Of a stretch of DNA of 64,000 bases, positions 27,196 through 37,952 are shown piece after piece. Below the pieces are notes generated by a model. It was not told the origin of the DNA. It saw only the letters and a program-made list of their open reading frames with translations, and searched no databases. This DNA comes from Zestomonas carbonaria (GTDB lineage: Bacteria > Pseudomonadota > Gammaproteobacteria > Pseudomonadales > Pseudomonadaceae). The DNA lies in the NCBI RefSeq assembly GCF_904061905.1, contig NZ_CAJFCI010000017.1, positions 1 to 64,000 of the forward strand, in the 5' to 3' direction. The translations under genes and the position numbers were made by a program. The stretch's first letter is position 1; the number at the start of each line of letters is the position of its first letter.

Positions 27196-27686
27196 TGCTG
27201 GCCGATGTCGCGCAACGCTTGCTGCCGAGCCATGGCATCCAGGCGATCCAGGGGAAGCGACAGGAACAGTTCGATGCGCCGCCGCAGGGCCACGGCGGCA
27301 TTCAGGAAGGCCTGGCGCTGCTGCTCTTCGCTGCCCTCGGCCGTTGCCGGGTCAGGCACGCCCCAATGGGCGGTCACCGGTTTGCCCGGCCAGAGCGGAC
27401 AGGCTTCTCCCACCGCGTTGTCGCACACCGTGAAGATGAAGTCGAAGCGCGGCGCCCCGGGTTCGACGAACTCATCCCAGCTCTTGCTGCGGTAGCCGGC
27501 GCTCGGTAGATGCAGTCGCTCCAGGGTCGCCAGGGCCAATGGATGCACCTCTCCCCTGGGATGGCTGCCGGCGGACCAGGCCCGGAATCGTCCGCTGCCC
27601 AGGTGATTGAGGATGCCTTCGGCCAGAATGGAGCGCGCCGAGTTACCGGTGCAGAGGAACAGCACGTTGTAGGTGGTGTCGGTCAT
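27192..27686 (-). CDS. arsC: Arsenate reductase, LMW-phosphatase (thioredoxin-coupled) type
   Basis: A 164-residue protein from the ATG at 27686. The CX5R phosphatase loop is LCTGNSARS with Cys12 and Arg18, and two further cysteines, Cys88 (FTVCDNA) and Cys96 (GEACPLWPG), fit the relay of thioredoxin-coupled reductases. It reduces arsenate to arsenite for export by the adjacent ACR3 protein. A longer reading from 28250 runs through arsR in another frame and is rejected. Confidence 0.93.
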   Translation of the reverse strand: MTDTTYNVLFLCTGNSARSILAEGILNHLGSGRFRAWSAGSHPRGEVHPLALATLERLHLPSAGYRSKSWDEFVEPGAPRFDFIFTVCDNAVGEACPLWPGKPVTAHWGVPDPATAEGSEEQQRQAFLNAAVALRRRIELFLSLPLDRLDAMARQQALRDIGQQ

Positions 27687-27700
27687 GGGGGAGCCCTGGA

Positions 27701-28027
27701 TCAGCAGGTCGTGCAGGTTTGGGGGGAGGAAACTTCGCACACGCCATCCTGGCAGCAATGCTGGGTCAGATAGCCCAGGAGACTGTTCATGCGTGCATAT
27801 TCGGCGCGATAGATCAGGTTCCGGCCTTGCTGCTCGATGGTCACCAGGCCTGCATGTGCCAGCTCCTTCAAATGGAAGGACAGGGTGTTGCGGGCCACAT
27901 CGAGCTGGTCGGCCAGGACGCTGGGGGTGAGCCCGTCGGGACCGGCGACCACCAGCGCGCGAAACACACGCAGCCGCTGGGTATGGGCCAGGGCGCCGAG
28001 GGCGGAGACAGCTTGATCTTCGTTCAT
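27701..28027 (-). CDS. arsR: ArsR/SmtB arsenic-responsive repressor
   Basis: A 108-residue winged-helix repressor from the ATG at 28027 (MNEDQAVSALGALAHTQRLRVFRALV). The helix-turn-helix is VLADQLDVARNTLSFHLKELAHAGLV. The usual E. coli-type ELCVCDL metal site in the recognition helix is absent. Instead the C terminus carries a cysteine cluster, HCCQDGVCEVSSPQTCTTC, similar in idea to C-terminal CC...C arsenite sites described in Acidithiobacillus ArsR. It should release DNA when As(III) binds. The AT-rich stretch just upstream (28030-28065) is the likely operator-promoter. Confidence 0.93.
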   Translation of the reverse strand: MNEDQAVSALGALAHTQRLRVFRALVVAGPDGLTPSVLADQLDVARNTLSFHLKELAHAGLVTIEQQGRNLIYRAEYARMNSLLGYLTQHCCQDGVCEVSSPQTCTTC

Positions 28028-28236
28028 GGTTCGATAATACAACTTTTATTGAATCATTTGGCAAGAGGGCGAATCGGATCAGGACGATACTGCCTGTGTC
28101 TTCTGGTTCTCGATCTGGAAGAGGTGGTGAGGCGGGGAAGTGCGAGGGAAGGCGGTTCCGGCCATTGCCGCGATGTCTCCACGACGGTCGCGACAGAGAC
28201 TCGGGGAATCGCGTGAGCGGATGTACTGCAAGGGCA

Positions 28237-28271
28237 CTTCGGCCCCTCACCTCGTGGGGGAGGGGCCGAAG
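28237..28271. terminator. Hairpin downstream of tonB
   Basis: Arms CTTCGGCCCCTC (28237-28248) and GAGGGGCCGAAG (28260-28271) form a 12-bp perfect stem just after the tonB stop. No strong T tract follows on either strand, so termination or mRNA stabilisation are both possible. Confidence 0.5.
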
Positions 28272-28284
28272 CGATGGCAGCCCC

Positions 28285-29018
28285 CTAGCGGCGATCCAGC
28301 GAGTAGACGAAGGGTGCGACCACTTCCAGGCTGTTGCCGTCGAGCAGGTCGGCCGGCGGCTTGGGCACCGGCTGGGCGCGGCGGATCATCGCCAGGGTGG
28401 CGCGGTCCAGCGAGGCGCTGCCGGAGCTGCCGACCAGTTCCACGGACAATACGTTGCCATCGCGGTCGACGCTGAAGCGCACTCGCGTGATGCCTTCGTA
28501 GCCACGCCGGCGGGCGTCCTCGGGGTAGCGCTTGTAGCGGCTCAGGTGGCTGAGCAGCTTGCTCTGCCAGGTCACCTCGGCCTTCGACGGCGCGCTGACC
28601 GATGCCAGTTGCTGGGCGGCCGGCTTGCTGTCGGTTTCCGCCGGCGGTGCCGGTGGCGCCTCCTGCGGCGGTTCCTCGGCCGGCTTGGGCTGCGGCTTCT
28701 CGATCGGCTTCGGTGGCTTGGGCTTCGGCTTGGGTTTGGGCTTAGGCTGGGTGATGGCGATCTTCGGCTTCGGCGCTTCGACCAGCTTGGGCAGCGGTTC
28801 CGGCTCCGGTTCCGGCTCCACGATCTGGGGCGGCGGCGGGGCCGGCTTGGGCGCGGCCGGCGGCAGCGGCTCCAGCTCGATCATCACGGCTGGCGGCGGC
28901 AGCTCGACGGGGGCGGCCTGCGGATGCCAGAACAGCGCCCAGAAGGCCAGTCCGCCGTGCAGGGCGAGCACCACCGCCAGGCTGACGGCGTAGCGCGACA
29001 GCGTGCGGGTTTGGGTAG

Positions 29019-29022
<4 letters not shown>
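28285..29022 (-). CDS. tonB: Energy transducer TonB
   Basis: A 245-residue protein with an N-terminal membrane anchor (YAVSLAVVLALHGGLAFWALFW). A long proline-rich periplasmic spacer follows (about 38-130), including alternating KP repeats (PKPKPKPKPKPPKP). The C-terminal TonB domain (about 160-245) includes YPEDARRRGYEGITRVRFSVDRDGNVLSVELVGSSG. It couples the inner-membrane proton gradient, via ExbB-ExbD, to outer-membrane siderophore and vitamin receptors. It overlaps exbD by 4 bp. Confidence 0.95.
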
Positions 29023-29438
<416 letters not shown>

Positions 29439-29441
29439 GGA

Positions 29442-30473
29442 TTACCCCAGCTTCACCACGTTGGCCTGCTGGTTGCGATCGCTCGCCGGCAGGTGGTCGA
29501 GGTCGCGGCTGAGCAGCAGCAGGACTTGTGCCGAGCAGTCGGCGACCTGGGCCTTGTAGCCGGTGATGGAGCGGCTGAAGACGTTATAGATGACCACGGC
29601 CGGAATCGCCGCGACCAGGCCCAGGGCGGTGGCCAACAGGGCCTCGGCGATGCCGGGGGCGACCACCGCAAGGTTGGTGGTCTGCGATTTGGCGATGCCG
29701 ATGAAGCTGTTCATGATGCCCCACACGGTACCGAACAGGCCGACGAAGGGTGCGGTCGAGCCGATGGTGGCGAGCGGGCCGGTGCCCTTGCTCATGTGCC
29801 GGCCGCTGGCGGCGACCAGGCGTTCCAGTCGGAAGCTGACGCGCTCCTTGATGCCTTCCTTCTCGCGGGTGTTGGCCGAGAGCTTCACTTCTTCCAGCGC
29901 TTCCTGGACCAGTTGGTGGCTCAGGCAGCCCTGGCGGGCGGTGCCTTCGTCGGCTTCCTTCAGGGTGCGTGCCTTCTTCAGGCCAGCCAGTTCGACCAGC
30001 AGGCGGCGGCGGGAGTTGAACAGCTCCAGGCCCTTGGCGATCCAGATGGTCCAGGTGATGATCGAGGCGATCACCAGGCCGATCATCACCGCTTTCACCA
30101 CGATGTCGGCGCCCTGGTACATGCCCCAGGGCGACAGGTCGTGGGCCAGCGTCTGCTCGGCGGCGACCACTTCCTGCTGCTCGGCCTCGGCGAGGGCGGC
30201 GGGATCGATGGCGGCTTCGCCATTCTCGCCGACTGCCGGAGCGCTGGCGGCATCGGTAGCTGCGGCGTCGATAGCGCTCGGGGTCGCCGGAGCGGCGGCC
30301 GGGTCGGCCGGAGCGCTGGCCGCCGGTGCGGTTTGCGCGGCGGCTTCGGCGCCGACGGGCTCATCCGCGGAGGCCAGGGTCGGCACCAGCAGCAGGCTGC
30401 AGAACAGCGCTGCCAGGCCACGCGAGGCGCGGGAAGGACGGACGGGTTGAGCGTTGGAGTGGTTAGCGTTCAT
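29442..30473 (-). CDS. exbB: TonB-system component ExbB with extended N terminus
   Basis: A 343-residue protein from the ATG at 30473 (MNANHSNAQ); a longer reading to 30614 has no support. An N-terminal hydrophobic segment (GLAALFCSLLLVPTLASA) and an Ala/Pro-rich stretch (about 35-110) precede the ExbB core. The core has three membrane helices and the conserved GTVWGIMNSFIGIA and ALLATALGLVAAIPAVVIYNVF segments. Longer than E. coli ExbB (about 244 residues), as in other Pseudomonas ExbB1-type proteins. An AT-rich Fur-box-like sequence lies upstream at 30552-30570. Confidence 0.94.
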   Translation of the reverse strand: MNANHSNAQPVRPSRASRGLAALFCSLLLVPTLASADEPVGAEAAAQTAPAASAPADPAAAPATPSAIDAAATDAASAPAVGENGEAAIDPAALAEAEQQEVVAAEQTLAHDLSPWGMYQGADIVVKAVMIGLVIASIITWTIWIAKGLELFNSRRRLLVELAGLKKARTLKEADEGTARQGCLSHQLVQEALEEVKLSANTREKEGIKERVSFRLERLVAASGRHMSKGTGPLATIGSTAPFVGLFGTVWGIMNSFIGIAKSQTTNLAVVAPGIAEALLATALGLVAAIPAVVIYNVFSRSITGYKAQVADCSAQVLLLLSRDLDHLPASDRNQQANVVKLG

Positions 30474-30551
30474 GCTGGGCGGACCCTGAGGAGAAAAGAA
30501 GTCAGCTGGACTGCCGGCATGAGCCGGTAGTGAAAAAAGGCCGCTATTATT

Positions 30552-30570
30552 GCAAGTAATTCTTGTTAAC
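30552..30570 (-). promoter_or_regulatory. Candidate Fur box upstream of exbB
   Basis: The sequence GCAAGTAATTCTTGTTAAC shares the GCAA...ATTCT...TT pattern of Pseudomonas Fur sites, and it lies about 80 bp upstream of exbB in a locally AT-rich stretch. Iron control of exbB-exbD-tonB is expected from the family. Matched by eye only. Confidence 0.4.
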
Positions 30571-30655
30571 AAAAGTAATATTGTAACTTTCCTATGCACT
30601 TTTCTACGTAACACTGCCTTCGTCCGCCGCCTCTGGACTGCCGCTGGAGCTCTCG

Positions 30656-31516
30656 ATGCCTACAGAACCTTCTTTGCTGATCGCCGGTTGCGGTGACGTC
30701 GGCTGTCGCCTGGCCGCCCGCATGCTGGGTGCGGGCTGGCGCGTGCATGGCCTGCGTCGCCAGGTCGATGCCTTGCCGGACGGTGTACTGCCGCTGGCCG
30801 CCGATCTCGCGGCGACGGACTGCCCGTCGGCCTGGCCCGCGGGGTCGCTGGATTACCTGGTCTATTGCGCCGCCGCCAGCCGCCACGATGAAGGGGGCTA
30901 TCGACAGGCCTACGTCGACGGGCTGGCGCACCTGCTGGCCTGGCTGGAGCAGCATGGCCAGCGGCCTCGGCACCTGCTGTTCGTGTCCAGCAGCGGCGTA
31001 TACGGGCAGCGGGACGGCGAGTGGATCGACGAGGAGTCGCCGGCCGAGGCGGGCGACTTCTCCGCACAGGTCATGCGCGAGGCCGAGCAACTGGCGCTGG
31101 GCAGTGGCCATCCAGCCACGGTGGTGCGCTTGACCGGTATCTACGGGCCGGGACGCAACTGGTTGCTGAACCAGGTCCGCGAAGGGTGCCGGGTGACCCG
31201 CGAACCGCCGCTCTACGCCAACCGCATCCATGCCGAGGATGCCGCCGGATTGCTGGCTTTCCTGCTCGACGCCGACTCCCGTGGCGTGGCCCTGGCGGAC
31301 TGCTACCTGGGCGTGGACGACGAGCCGGCGCCGCTGCACGAGGTGGTCGACTGGCTGCGCGGCGAACTTGGCGTCTCTCACTGGGCCGAGCAGGGCGAGA
31401 TGCGCCGCGCCGGCAGCAAGCGTTGCAGCAATGCCCGCGCTCGCGCGCTGGGCTGGGCGCCGCGCTACCCGAGCTATCGCGAAGGCTACGCCGCGGTGCT
31501 CGCCGGGCAGGATTGA
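30656..31516 (+). CDS. NAD-dependent epimerase/dehydratase-family protein
   Basis: A 286-residue Rossmann-fold protein. It has the N-terminal nucleotide motif LLIAGCGDVGCRLAARMLGAGW, the SSSGVYGQ active-site strand (SSS..Y) and VVRLTGIYGPGRNWLL. The usual YxxxK lysine is not obvious after the tyrosine, so it may be an atypical member. It is 2 bp upstream of the AraC-type gene and cotranscribed with it. The same pair is conserved near spoT in Pseudomonas. Substrate unknown. Confidence 0.82.
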   Translation: MPTEPSLLIAGCGDVGCRLAARMLGAGWRVHGLRRQVDALPDGVLPLAADLAATDCPSAWPAGSLDYLVYCAAASRHDEGGYRQAYVDGLAHLLAWLEQHGQRPRHLLFVSSSGVYGQRDGEWIDEESPAEAGDFSAQVMREAEQLALGSGHPATVVRLTGIYGPGRNWLLNQVREGCRVTREPPLYANRIHAEDAAGLLAFLLDADSRGVALADCYLGVDDEPAPLHEVVDWLRGELGVSHWAEQGEMRRAGSKRCSNARARALGWAPRYPSYREGYAAVLAGQD

Positions 31517-31518
31517 AC

Positions 31519-32316
31519 GTGGACGCCAACCGCTTGCAGGCACGCTCCTGGCTGCCCGGGGTGGAGCTGTTCCACGCCGACTTCTCCGGCCAGCCGTTCG
31601 GCCGCCACAGCCACGACGCCTTCGCCATCGGTGCGATCCTGCACGGCGTTGGCGGCTACCAGTGCCGTGGCGCCCGGCATGCGCTGCCGGCTGGCACCCT
31701 GTCACTGATGAACCCCGAGGAGCCGCACACCGGTCATGCCGAGTCGCCGCGACTGGTTTATCGGATGCTCTACGTCGAGGAGGCGCGGCTGCCGCAATTG
31801 CTCGGCCGCAAGCGCCTGCCGCGTGGTTTCAGCGAGCTCAACCCGCGCGACGACGGCGCGGTGGCGGCCGCCCTGGCTCGCTTGGTCGACGAGTTCGCTC
31901 GGGACGACGCGCTGGCCCTGGAAAGCGAACTGCTGCAACTGCTGGAGCTGGTCTTCACCCGCCATGGTGGCCTGCGTGAGACCGCCGCTCCGCCGCGCGA
32001 CGGTGGCGTCACTGCGCGTCTGCGCGACTACCTGGAGGCACATTACCGCGAGTCGATCGGCCTGGAGGATCTGGCCGGCCTGCTGCAGCGCCATCCGCGC
32101 CACCTGATCGAGGCCTTCCGTCGTGCCTACGGCGTACCGCCGCACACCTACCTGCTGCAACGCCGGGTGGCCGAGGCCAAGCGCCGCCTGCTGGCCGGCG
32201 AGGCGCTGGCGGACCTGGCCCTGGAACTGGGCTTCTACGACCAGGCGCACTTCTCCGCCACCTTCAAGCGTTTTACCGGCGTGACGCCGGGGCATTACCG
32301 GCGCGGCGGCGCCTGA
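31519..32316 (+). CDS. AraC-family transcriptional regulator
   Basis: A 265-residue protein from a GTG start at 31519, 2 bp after the previous stop. The N-terminal part is a cupin-like arabinose-binding fold (FGRHSHDAFAIGAILHGVGGYQCRGARHALPAGTLSLMNPEEPHTGHAES). The C terminus has two AraC helix-turn-helices (GLEDLAGLLQRHPRHLIEAFRRAYGVPPHTYLLQRRV and ALADLALELGFYDQAHFSATFKRFTGVTPGHYRR). A LysE-type exporter gene follows directly, a common pairing in which the regulator controls amino-acid efflux. Confidence 0.9.
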   Translation: MDANRLQARSWLPGVELFHADFSGQPFGRHSHDAFAIGAILHGVGGYQCRGARHALPAGTLSLMNPEEPHTGHAESPRLVYRMLYVEEARLPQLLGRKRLPRGFSELNPRDDGAVAAALARLVDEFARDDALALESELLQLLELVFTRHGGLRETAAPPRDGGVTARLRDYLEAHYRESIGLEDLAGLLQRHPRHLIEAFRRAYGVPPHTYLLQRRVAEAKRRLLAGEALADLALELGFYDQAHFSATFKRFTGVTPGHYRRGGA

Positions 32317-32382
32317 GTTTTTTCCAAGACCCGCCGATTCGAGCGGATCGAGACTGGCCTCCGCGTTCGTCGGAGGTCCGTC

Positions 32383-32997
32383 ATGCTCGCCCTGTTCATG
32401 CTGGTTGCCAGTACCCATTTCGCCGCCCTGCTGTCGCCGGGGCCGGATTTCTTCCTGCTGATCCGCGCCACCCTGTTGCGCGGTCGGCGGCATGCCGACG
32501 GCTGCGCCAGTGGCATTGCCCTGGCCAACCTGCTGAGCATGTTGTTGGTGCTTTGCCTCCTGGGGTTGTTGCCGGAAGAGGGCGGTTGGCTGTGGCAGGG
32601 ACTGCAATGGCTGGGCGGTGGGTATTTCGTCTGGCTCGGCTTGCAGGCACTGGCCGCCCGGCGCGACCTGAGCCTCCCCGAGGACAGCGCCGGAGCGAGG
32701 GGAAGCTGGCGTGCCGGCTTCGTCCAGGGGCTGCTGGCCAGCAGCCTGAACCCCAAGCTGCCGATCTTCTACGCCGGGCTGTTCGGTGTACTGCGCCAGT
32801 CCGCCATGCCCGCCTGGGGGCTGGCGCTGAGCATGACTTGGATGGGGCTGGTGGTGCTGGCCTGGGACCTGCTGCTGGTGCGCCTGCTCGGCCAGGCGCG
32901 CTGGCGGAACTGGCTGGGGCGCCGGGTCGTCTGGCTGGATCGTTTGTGTGGGGCGCTGCTGTTGGCGCTGGGCGTCTGGTTGCTCGTGGAGGCCTGA
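32383..32997 (+). CDS. LysE/RhtB-family amino acid exporter
   Basis: A 204-residue membrane protein with about six hydrophobic segments and the LysE family pattern LSPGPDFFLLIRATLLRGRRHADGCASGIALANLL near the N terminus, plus GFVQGLLASSLNPKLPIFY in the middle. It likely exports an amino acid or analogue. Preceded by the AraC-type regulator. A GGCGGGGC-GAGT-GCCCCGCC hairpin (33044-33063) lies between this gene and the convergent ridA. Substrate unknown. Confidence 0.88.
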   Translation: MLALFMLVASTHFAALLSPGPDFFLLIRATLLRGRRHADGCASGIALANLLSMLLVLCLLGLLPEEGGWLWQGLQWLGGGYFVWLGLQALAARRDLSLPEDSAGARGSWRAGFVQGLLASSLNPKLPIFYAGLFGVLRQSAMPAWGLALSMTWMGLVVLAWDLLLVRLLGQARWRNWLGRRVVWLDRLCGALLLALGVWLLVEA

Positions 32998-33070
32998 ATG
33001 CAGGGAGCGGCCGGGCGGAGCTCCCTACGATCGAAGCGCGAGGGGCGGGGCGAGTGCCCCGCCGGAGGGC

Positions 33071-33451
33071 TTATTCGAGGACCAGGATGCCGTCCATTTC
33101 CACCTGTGCGCCGCGCGGCAGGGCGGCGACGCCGATGGCGGCGCGGGCCGGGTAGGGCTGCTCGAAGTAGCGGCCCATGATCTCGTTGACCTTGGCGAAG
33201 TTGGAGAGGTCGGTGAGGAAGATGTTCAGCTTGACCAGGTCGTGCATGTAGCCGCCGGAAGCTTCGATCACCGCCTTGAGGTTCTCGAACACCTGGACGG
33301 TCTGGGCTTCGAAGCCGTCCACCAGTTCCATGGTCGCCGGGTCGAGCGGGATCTGCCCGGACAGGTAGACGGTATTGCCGGCCTTGATCGCCTGGGAGTA
33401 GGTGCCGATGGCGGCAGGCGCCTTGTCGCTGTGGATGACGGTCTTGCTCAT
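33071..33451 (-). CDS. ridA: RidA-family 2-iminobutanoate/2-iminopropanoate deaminase
   Basis: A 126-residue RidA/YjgF protein ([33 protein letters not shown]). It has the conserved arginine and glutamate of the active site ([25 protein letters not shown]). It hydrolyses reactive enamine/imine products of PLP enzymes, protecting other enzymes. Located next to spoT as in P. aeruginosa. A second RidA-type gene is at 60291. Confidence 0.93.
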   Translation of the reverse strand: MSKTVIHSDKAPAAIGTYSQAIKAGNTVYLSGQIPLDPATMELVDGFEAQTVQVFENLKAVIEASGGYMHDLVKLNIFLTDLSNFAKVNEIMGRYFEQPYPARAAIGVAALPRGAQVEMDGILVLE

Positions 33452-33571
33452 GGGGAGGCTCCTTGTTCGAGGGGGAAAGACGATAAAAGCGCTTGAGGCC
33501 GGACGACAAGGCTGTCCGCTATCCGCTGTTCGATTCGTCCAGCGTTCAGCCTCCAGCGCTTTTGTCGGCCT

Positions 33572-35680
33572 TCAGGCTCTTACGCGGGTGATGCGGATCA
33601 CGCCCTTGAGGGCGCGCAGCTTCTTGATGACCCGGGCCAGGTGCACGCGGTCGTGCACGCTGACCACCAGTTGGACCACGCTGATGCGGCCATCGCGTTC
33701 GTCCATGCTGATCTTTTCGATGTTGCCGTCGGCGGCGTTGACGCTGCTGGCGAGCAGGGCGATCAGGCCGCGCTGGTGCTCCAGTTCGACACGCAGCTCG
33801 ACGTTGAATTCACCGGTGACGTCCTTGGCCCAGGACAGGTGGATGCATTTTTCCGGGTTGTGGCGAATCTCGGCGATGTTCTTGCAGTTTTCCAGGTGCA
33901 CCACCATGCCCTTGCCGGCGGACAGGTGGCCGACGATCGGGTCGCCGGGAATCGGCGTACAGCACTTGGCGTAGCTCAGCACCAGGCCTTCGGTGCCACG
34001 GATCGCCAGCGGGCCCTGGCTGGCCGGCAACTGGTCGCCGTCGCTGGCCAGCAGGCGGCGGGCGACCACGTAGGCCATGCGGTTGCCGAGGCCGATGTCT
34101 TCCAGCAGGTCTTCGATCACCTCCAGGCGATACTCGCCGAGCACCGTCTGCAGGCGTTCGGCGGGGACTTTCTCGAGATGGCTGTCGAAGCCGGTCAGCA
34201 CCTTGTTGAGCAGGCGCTCGCCGAGGCTGATCGACTCCGAGCGGCGCTGTTGCTTGAGGGCGTGGCGAATGTGCGTGCGCGCCTTGCCGGTGACCACGAA
34301 GTTGAGCCAGGCCGGGTTCGGCCGGGCGCCGGGGGCGGTGACGATCTCGACCGTCGAGCCGCTTTCCAGGGCTTGCGACAGCGGCGCCAGGCGGCGGTTG
34401 ATGCGGCAGGCGATGCAGGCGTTGCCGACGTCGGTGTGCACCGCGTAGGCGAAGTCGACCGCGGTGGAGCCTTTCGGCAGCTCCATGATGCGGCCCTTGG
34501 GCGTGAACACGTAGACCTCGTCGGGGAACAGGTCGATCTTCACGCTCTCGATGAATTCCAGCGAGTTGCCGGCGCGTTGCTGCAACTCCAGCACGCCCTT
34601 GACCCACTGCCGCGCGCGGGCGTGGTTGCCCTTGGGATGGTCGTCCTCGCTGGACTTGTACAGCCAGTGCGCGGCGATGCCGTTGTTGGCCATCTCTTCC
34701 ATCTCGCGGGTGCGGATCTGGATCTCGATGGGCACGCCGTGCATGCCGAACAGGGTGGTGTGCAGCGACTGGTAGCCGTTGGCCTTGGGAATCGCGATGT
34801 AGTCCTTGAAGCGACCGGGCAGCGGCTTGTACAGGTTGTGCACGGCGCCGAGCGCGCGGTAGCAGGTGTCGACCTTGTCGACGATGATGCGGAAGGCGTA
34901 GACGTCCATGATCTCGTTGAACGCCTTGCGCTTGCCGCGCATCTTCTTGTAGATGCTGTAGAGGTGCTTCTCGCGGCCGATCACTTCGCCGCTCATGCCT
35001 TCGCGTTGCAGGCAACTGGCCAGCGATTCCTCGATCTTGGCGACGATTTCCTTGCGGTTGCCGCGCGCCCGGCGCACGGCGGCGCGGATACGCTCGGAGC
35101 GCATCGGGTGCATGGCCTTGAAGCCGAGGTCCTCGAACTCCACGCGCATGCTGTGCATGCCCAGGCGGTTGGCGATCGGGGCGTAGATTTCCAGGGTTTC
35201 GCGGGCGATGCGCCGGCTCTTCTCGTGCGGCATGGCATCGAGGGTGCGCATGTTGTGCAGGCGGTCGGCCAGCTTGACCAGGATCACCCGGATGTCGCGG
35301 GCCATGGCCAGGGCCATCTTCTGGAAGTTCTCGGCCTGCGCCTCGGCCTTGGTCTGGAAGTCCATCTGGGTCAGTTTGCTGACCCCGTCGACCAGCTCGG
35401 CGACGGTTTCGCCGAACTGTGCGGTGAGCGCTTCCTTGGCGATGCCGGTGTCCTCGATCACGTCGTGCAGCATGGCGGCCATCAGGCTCTGATGGTCCAT
35501 GTGCATGTCGGCGAGGATGTTGGCGACCGCCAGCGGATGGGTGACGTAGGCTTCGCCGCTACGGCGGCGCTGGCCATCGTGGGCCTGCTCGGCGTAGAAG
35601 TAGGCGCGGCGGACCAGGTTGATCTGGTCCGGACCGAGGTAGGTCGAAAGGCGCTCGGCGAGGACGTCTATGCCCGGCAA
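33572..35680 (-). CDS. spoT: Bifunctional (p)ppGpp synthetase/hydrolase SpoT
   Basis: A 702-residue RSH protein. Domains in order: HD hydrolase (about 25-150, THPLAVANILADMHMDHQSLMAAMLHDVIEDTG), synthetase (about 235-350, RIIVDKVDTCYRALGAVHNLYKP, GYQSLHTTLFG), TGS (about 385-445, VYVFTPKGRIMELPKGSTAVDFAYAVHTDVG), and a C-terminal ACT domain (about 625-700). It sets the alarmone level in response to starvation. The hydrolase HD motif is intact. Operon with rpoZ (60 bp) and, beyond a 279-bp gap, gmk. Confidence 0.97.
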   Translation of the reverse strand: MPGIDVLAERLSTYLGPDQINLVRRAYFYAEQAHDGQRRRSGEAYVTHPLAVANILADMHMDHQSLMAAMLHDVIEDTGIAKEALTAQFGETVAELVDGVSKLTQMDFQTKAEAQAENFQKMALAMARDIRVILVKLADRLHNMRTLDAMPHEKSRRIARETLEIYAPIANRLGMHSMRVEFEDLGFKAMHPMRSERIRAAVRRARGNRKEIVAKIEESLASCLQREGMSGEVIGREKHLYSIYKKMRGKRKAFNEIMDVYAFRIIVDKVDTCYRALGAVHNLYKPLPGRFKDYIAIPKANGYQSLHTTLFGMHGVPIEIQIRTREMEEMANNGIAAHWLYKSSEDDHPKGNHARARQWVKGVLELQQRAGNSLEFIESVKIDLFPDEVYVFTPKGRIMELPKGSTAVDFAYAVHTDVGNACIACRINRRLAPLSQALESGSTVEIVTAPGARPNPAWLNFVVTGKARTHIRHALKQQRRSESISLGERLLNKVLTGFDSHLEKVPAERLQTVLGEYRLEVIEDLLEDIGLGNRMAYVVARRLLASDGDQLPASQGPLAIRGTEGLVLSYAKCCTPIPGDPIVGHLSAGKGMVVHLENCKNIAEIRHNPEKCIHLSWAKDVTGEFNVELRVELEHQRGLIALLASSVNAADGNIEKISMDERDGRISVVQLVVSVHDRVHLARVIKKLRALKGVIRITRVRA

Positions 35681-35740
35681 GGGTTCACCCCCTGCCGATC
35701 ATCCGGCCCCGGTGTCGCGACTCTTCGACCAGGCATGGGC

Positions 35741-36004
35741 TTACAGGGCCTCGTTGGCCTCTTCCTCGAAGTTGACGAACAGCGGTTCTTCCTCGACCAG
35801 CTCTTCCTGGGCGACCACATCGTAGTCGACCAGGCCGGCGGCGATTTCGCGCAGGGCGACCACGGTCGGCTTGTCGTTCTCCCAGGCTACCTTGGGTTCC
35901 TTGCCACCGGTGGCCAGTTGGCGGGAACGCTTGGTGGCGAGCATGACCAGTTCGAAGCGGTTATCGACGTTATCCAGGCAGTCTTCAACGGTAACGCGGG
36001 CCAT
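35741..36004 (-). CDS. rpoZ: RNA polymerase omega subunit
   Basis: An 87-residue protein beginning [34 protein letters not shown], the conserved omega region that clamps the beta' subunit. It assists RNA polymerase assembly and in some bacteria mediates ppGpp binding; the next gene is spoT. Length normal. Confidence 0.97.
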   Translation of the reverse strand: MARVTVEDCLDNVDNRFELVMLATKRSRQLATGGKEPKVAWENDKPTVVALREIAAGLVDYDVVAQEELVEEEPLFVNFEEEANEAL

Positions 36005-36104
36005 GGTGTTCCTCTAGCGACGTAAATGAGCGAAAAACGTGCCCGAATCGGGCAGGCGGACTGAATAGTCTAAAAAATAGACAGCATTAATGGAAGCTGA
36101 AAGC

Positions 36105-36275
36105 GCTTTTTGTAGGGGCAACAGCCTTGCGTGCTCTATTTTCCGGGTTCCCGCGTTCGCGGGAATGACGCTTGGGCGGCGGCGAGACTTCCCCTTGCCT
36201 CGTCATTCCCGCGCAGGCGGGAGTCCACTAGACACCGCAGGAGCAAGCTTCGAGAACAAGCTCGCTCCTAATGGA
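36105..36275. repeat. Dispersed inverted repeats between gmk and rpoZ
   Basis: The 279-bp gap holds TTCCCGCGTTCGCGGGAATGAC (about 36157-36178), a mirrored CATTCCCGCGCAGGCGGGAG (about 36204-36223), and a GAGCAAGCTTCGAGAACAAGCTCGCTCC hairpin near 36240. The first two belong to a family also seen at 60727-60775 and, degenerate, at 53360-53460. No gene is seen. Confidence 0.6.
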
Positions 36276-36283
36276 GGGCGGTG

Positions 36284-37812
<1,529 letters not shown>

Positions 37813-37952
37813 GGGGAAGACCTCGCGGATGACAGGGGACGAAAAGCGCAGGATTGTAGCGCAGTGCGCCGATGCCTCCCAATTTGCCGTGTCGCCCCGC
37901 CCCGGCGGCCCTATAATGGCGGGCAGACTCACGTTCCCATAGGTAGTTCGAC

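Noticed and set aside
27687..28250. N-terminal extension of ArsC up to 28250
   Set aside because: It runs through arsR in another frame; the ATG at 27686 gives a normal-length ArsC.
33641..36025. Long plus-strand reading frame (794 codons) across spoT and rpoZ
   Set aside because: It is antisense to two certain genes, of biased composition, and typical of spurious frames in GC-rich DNA.
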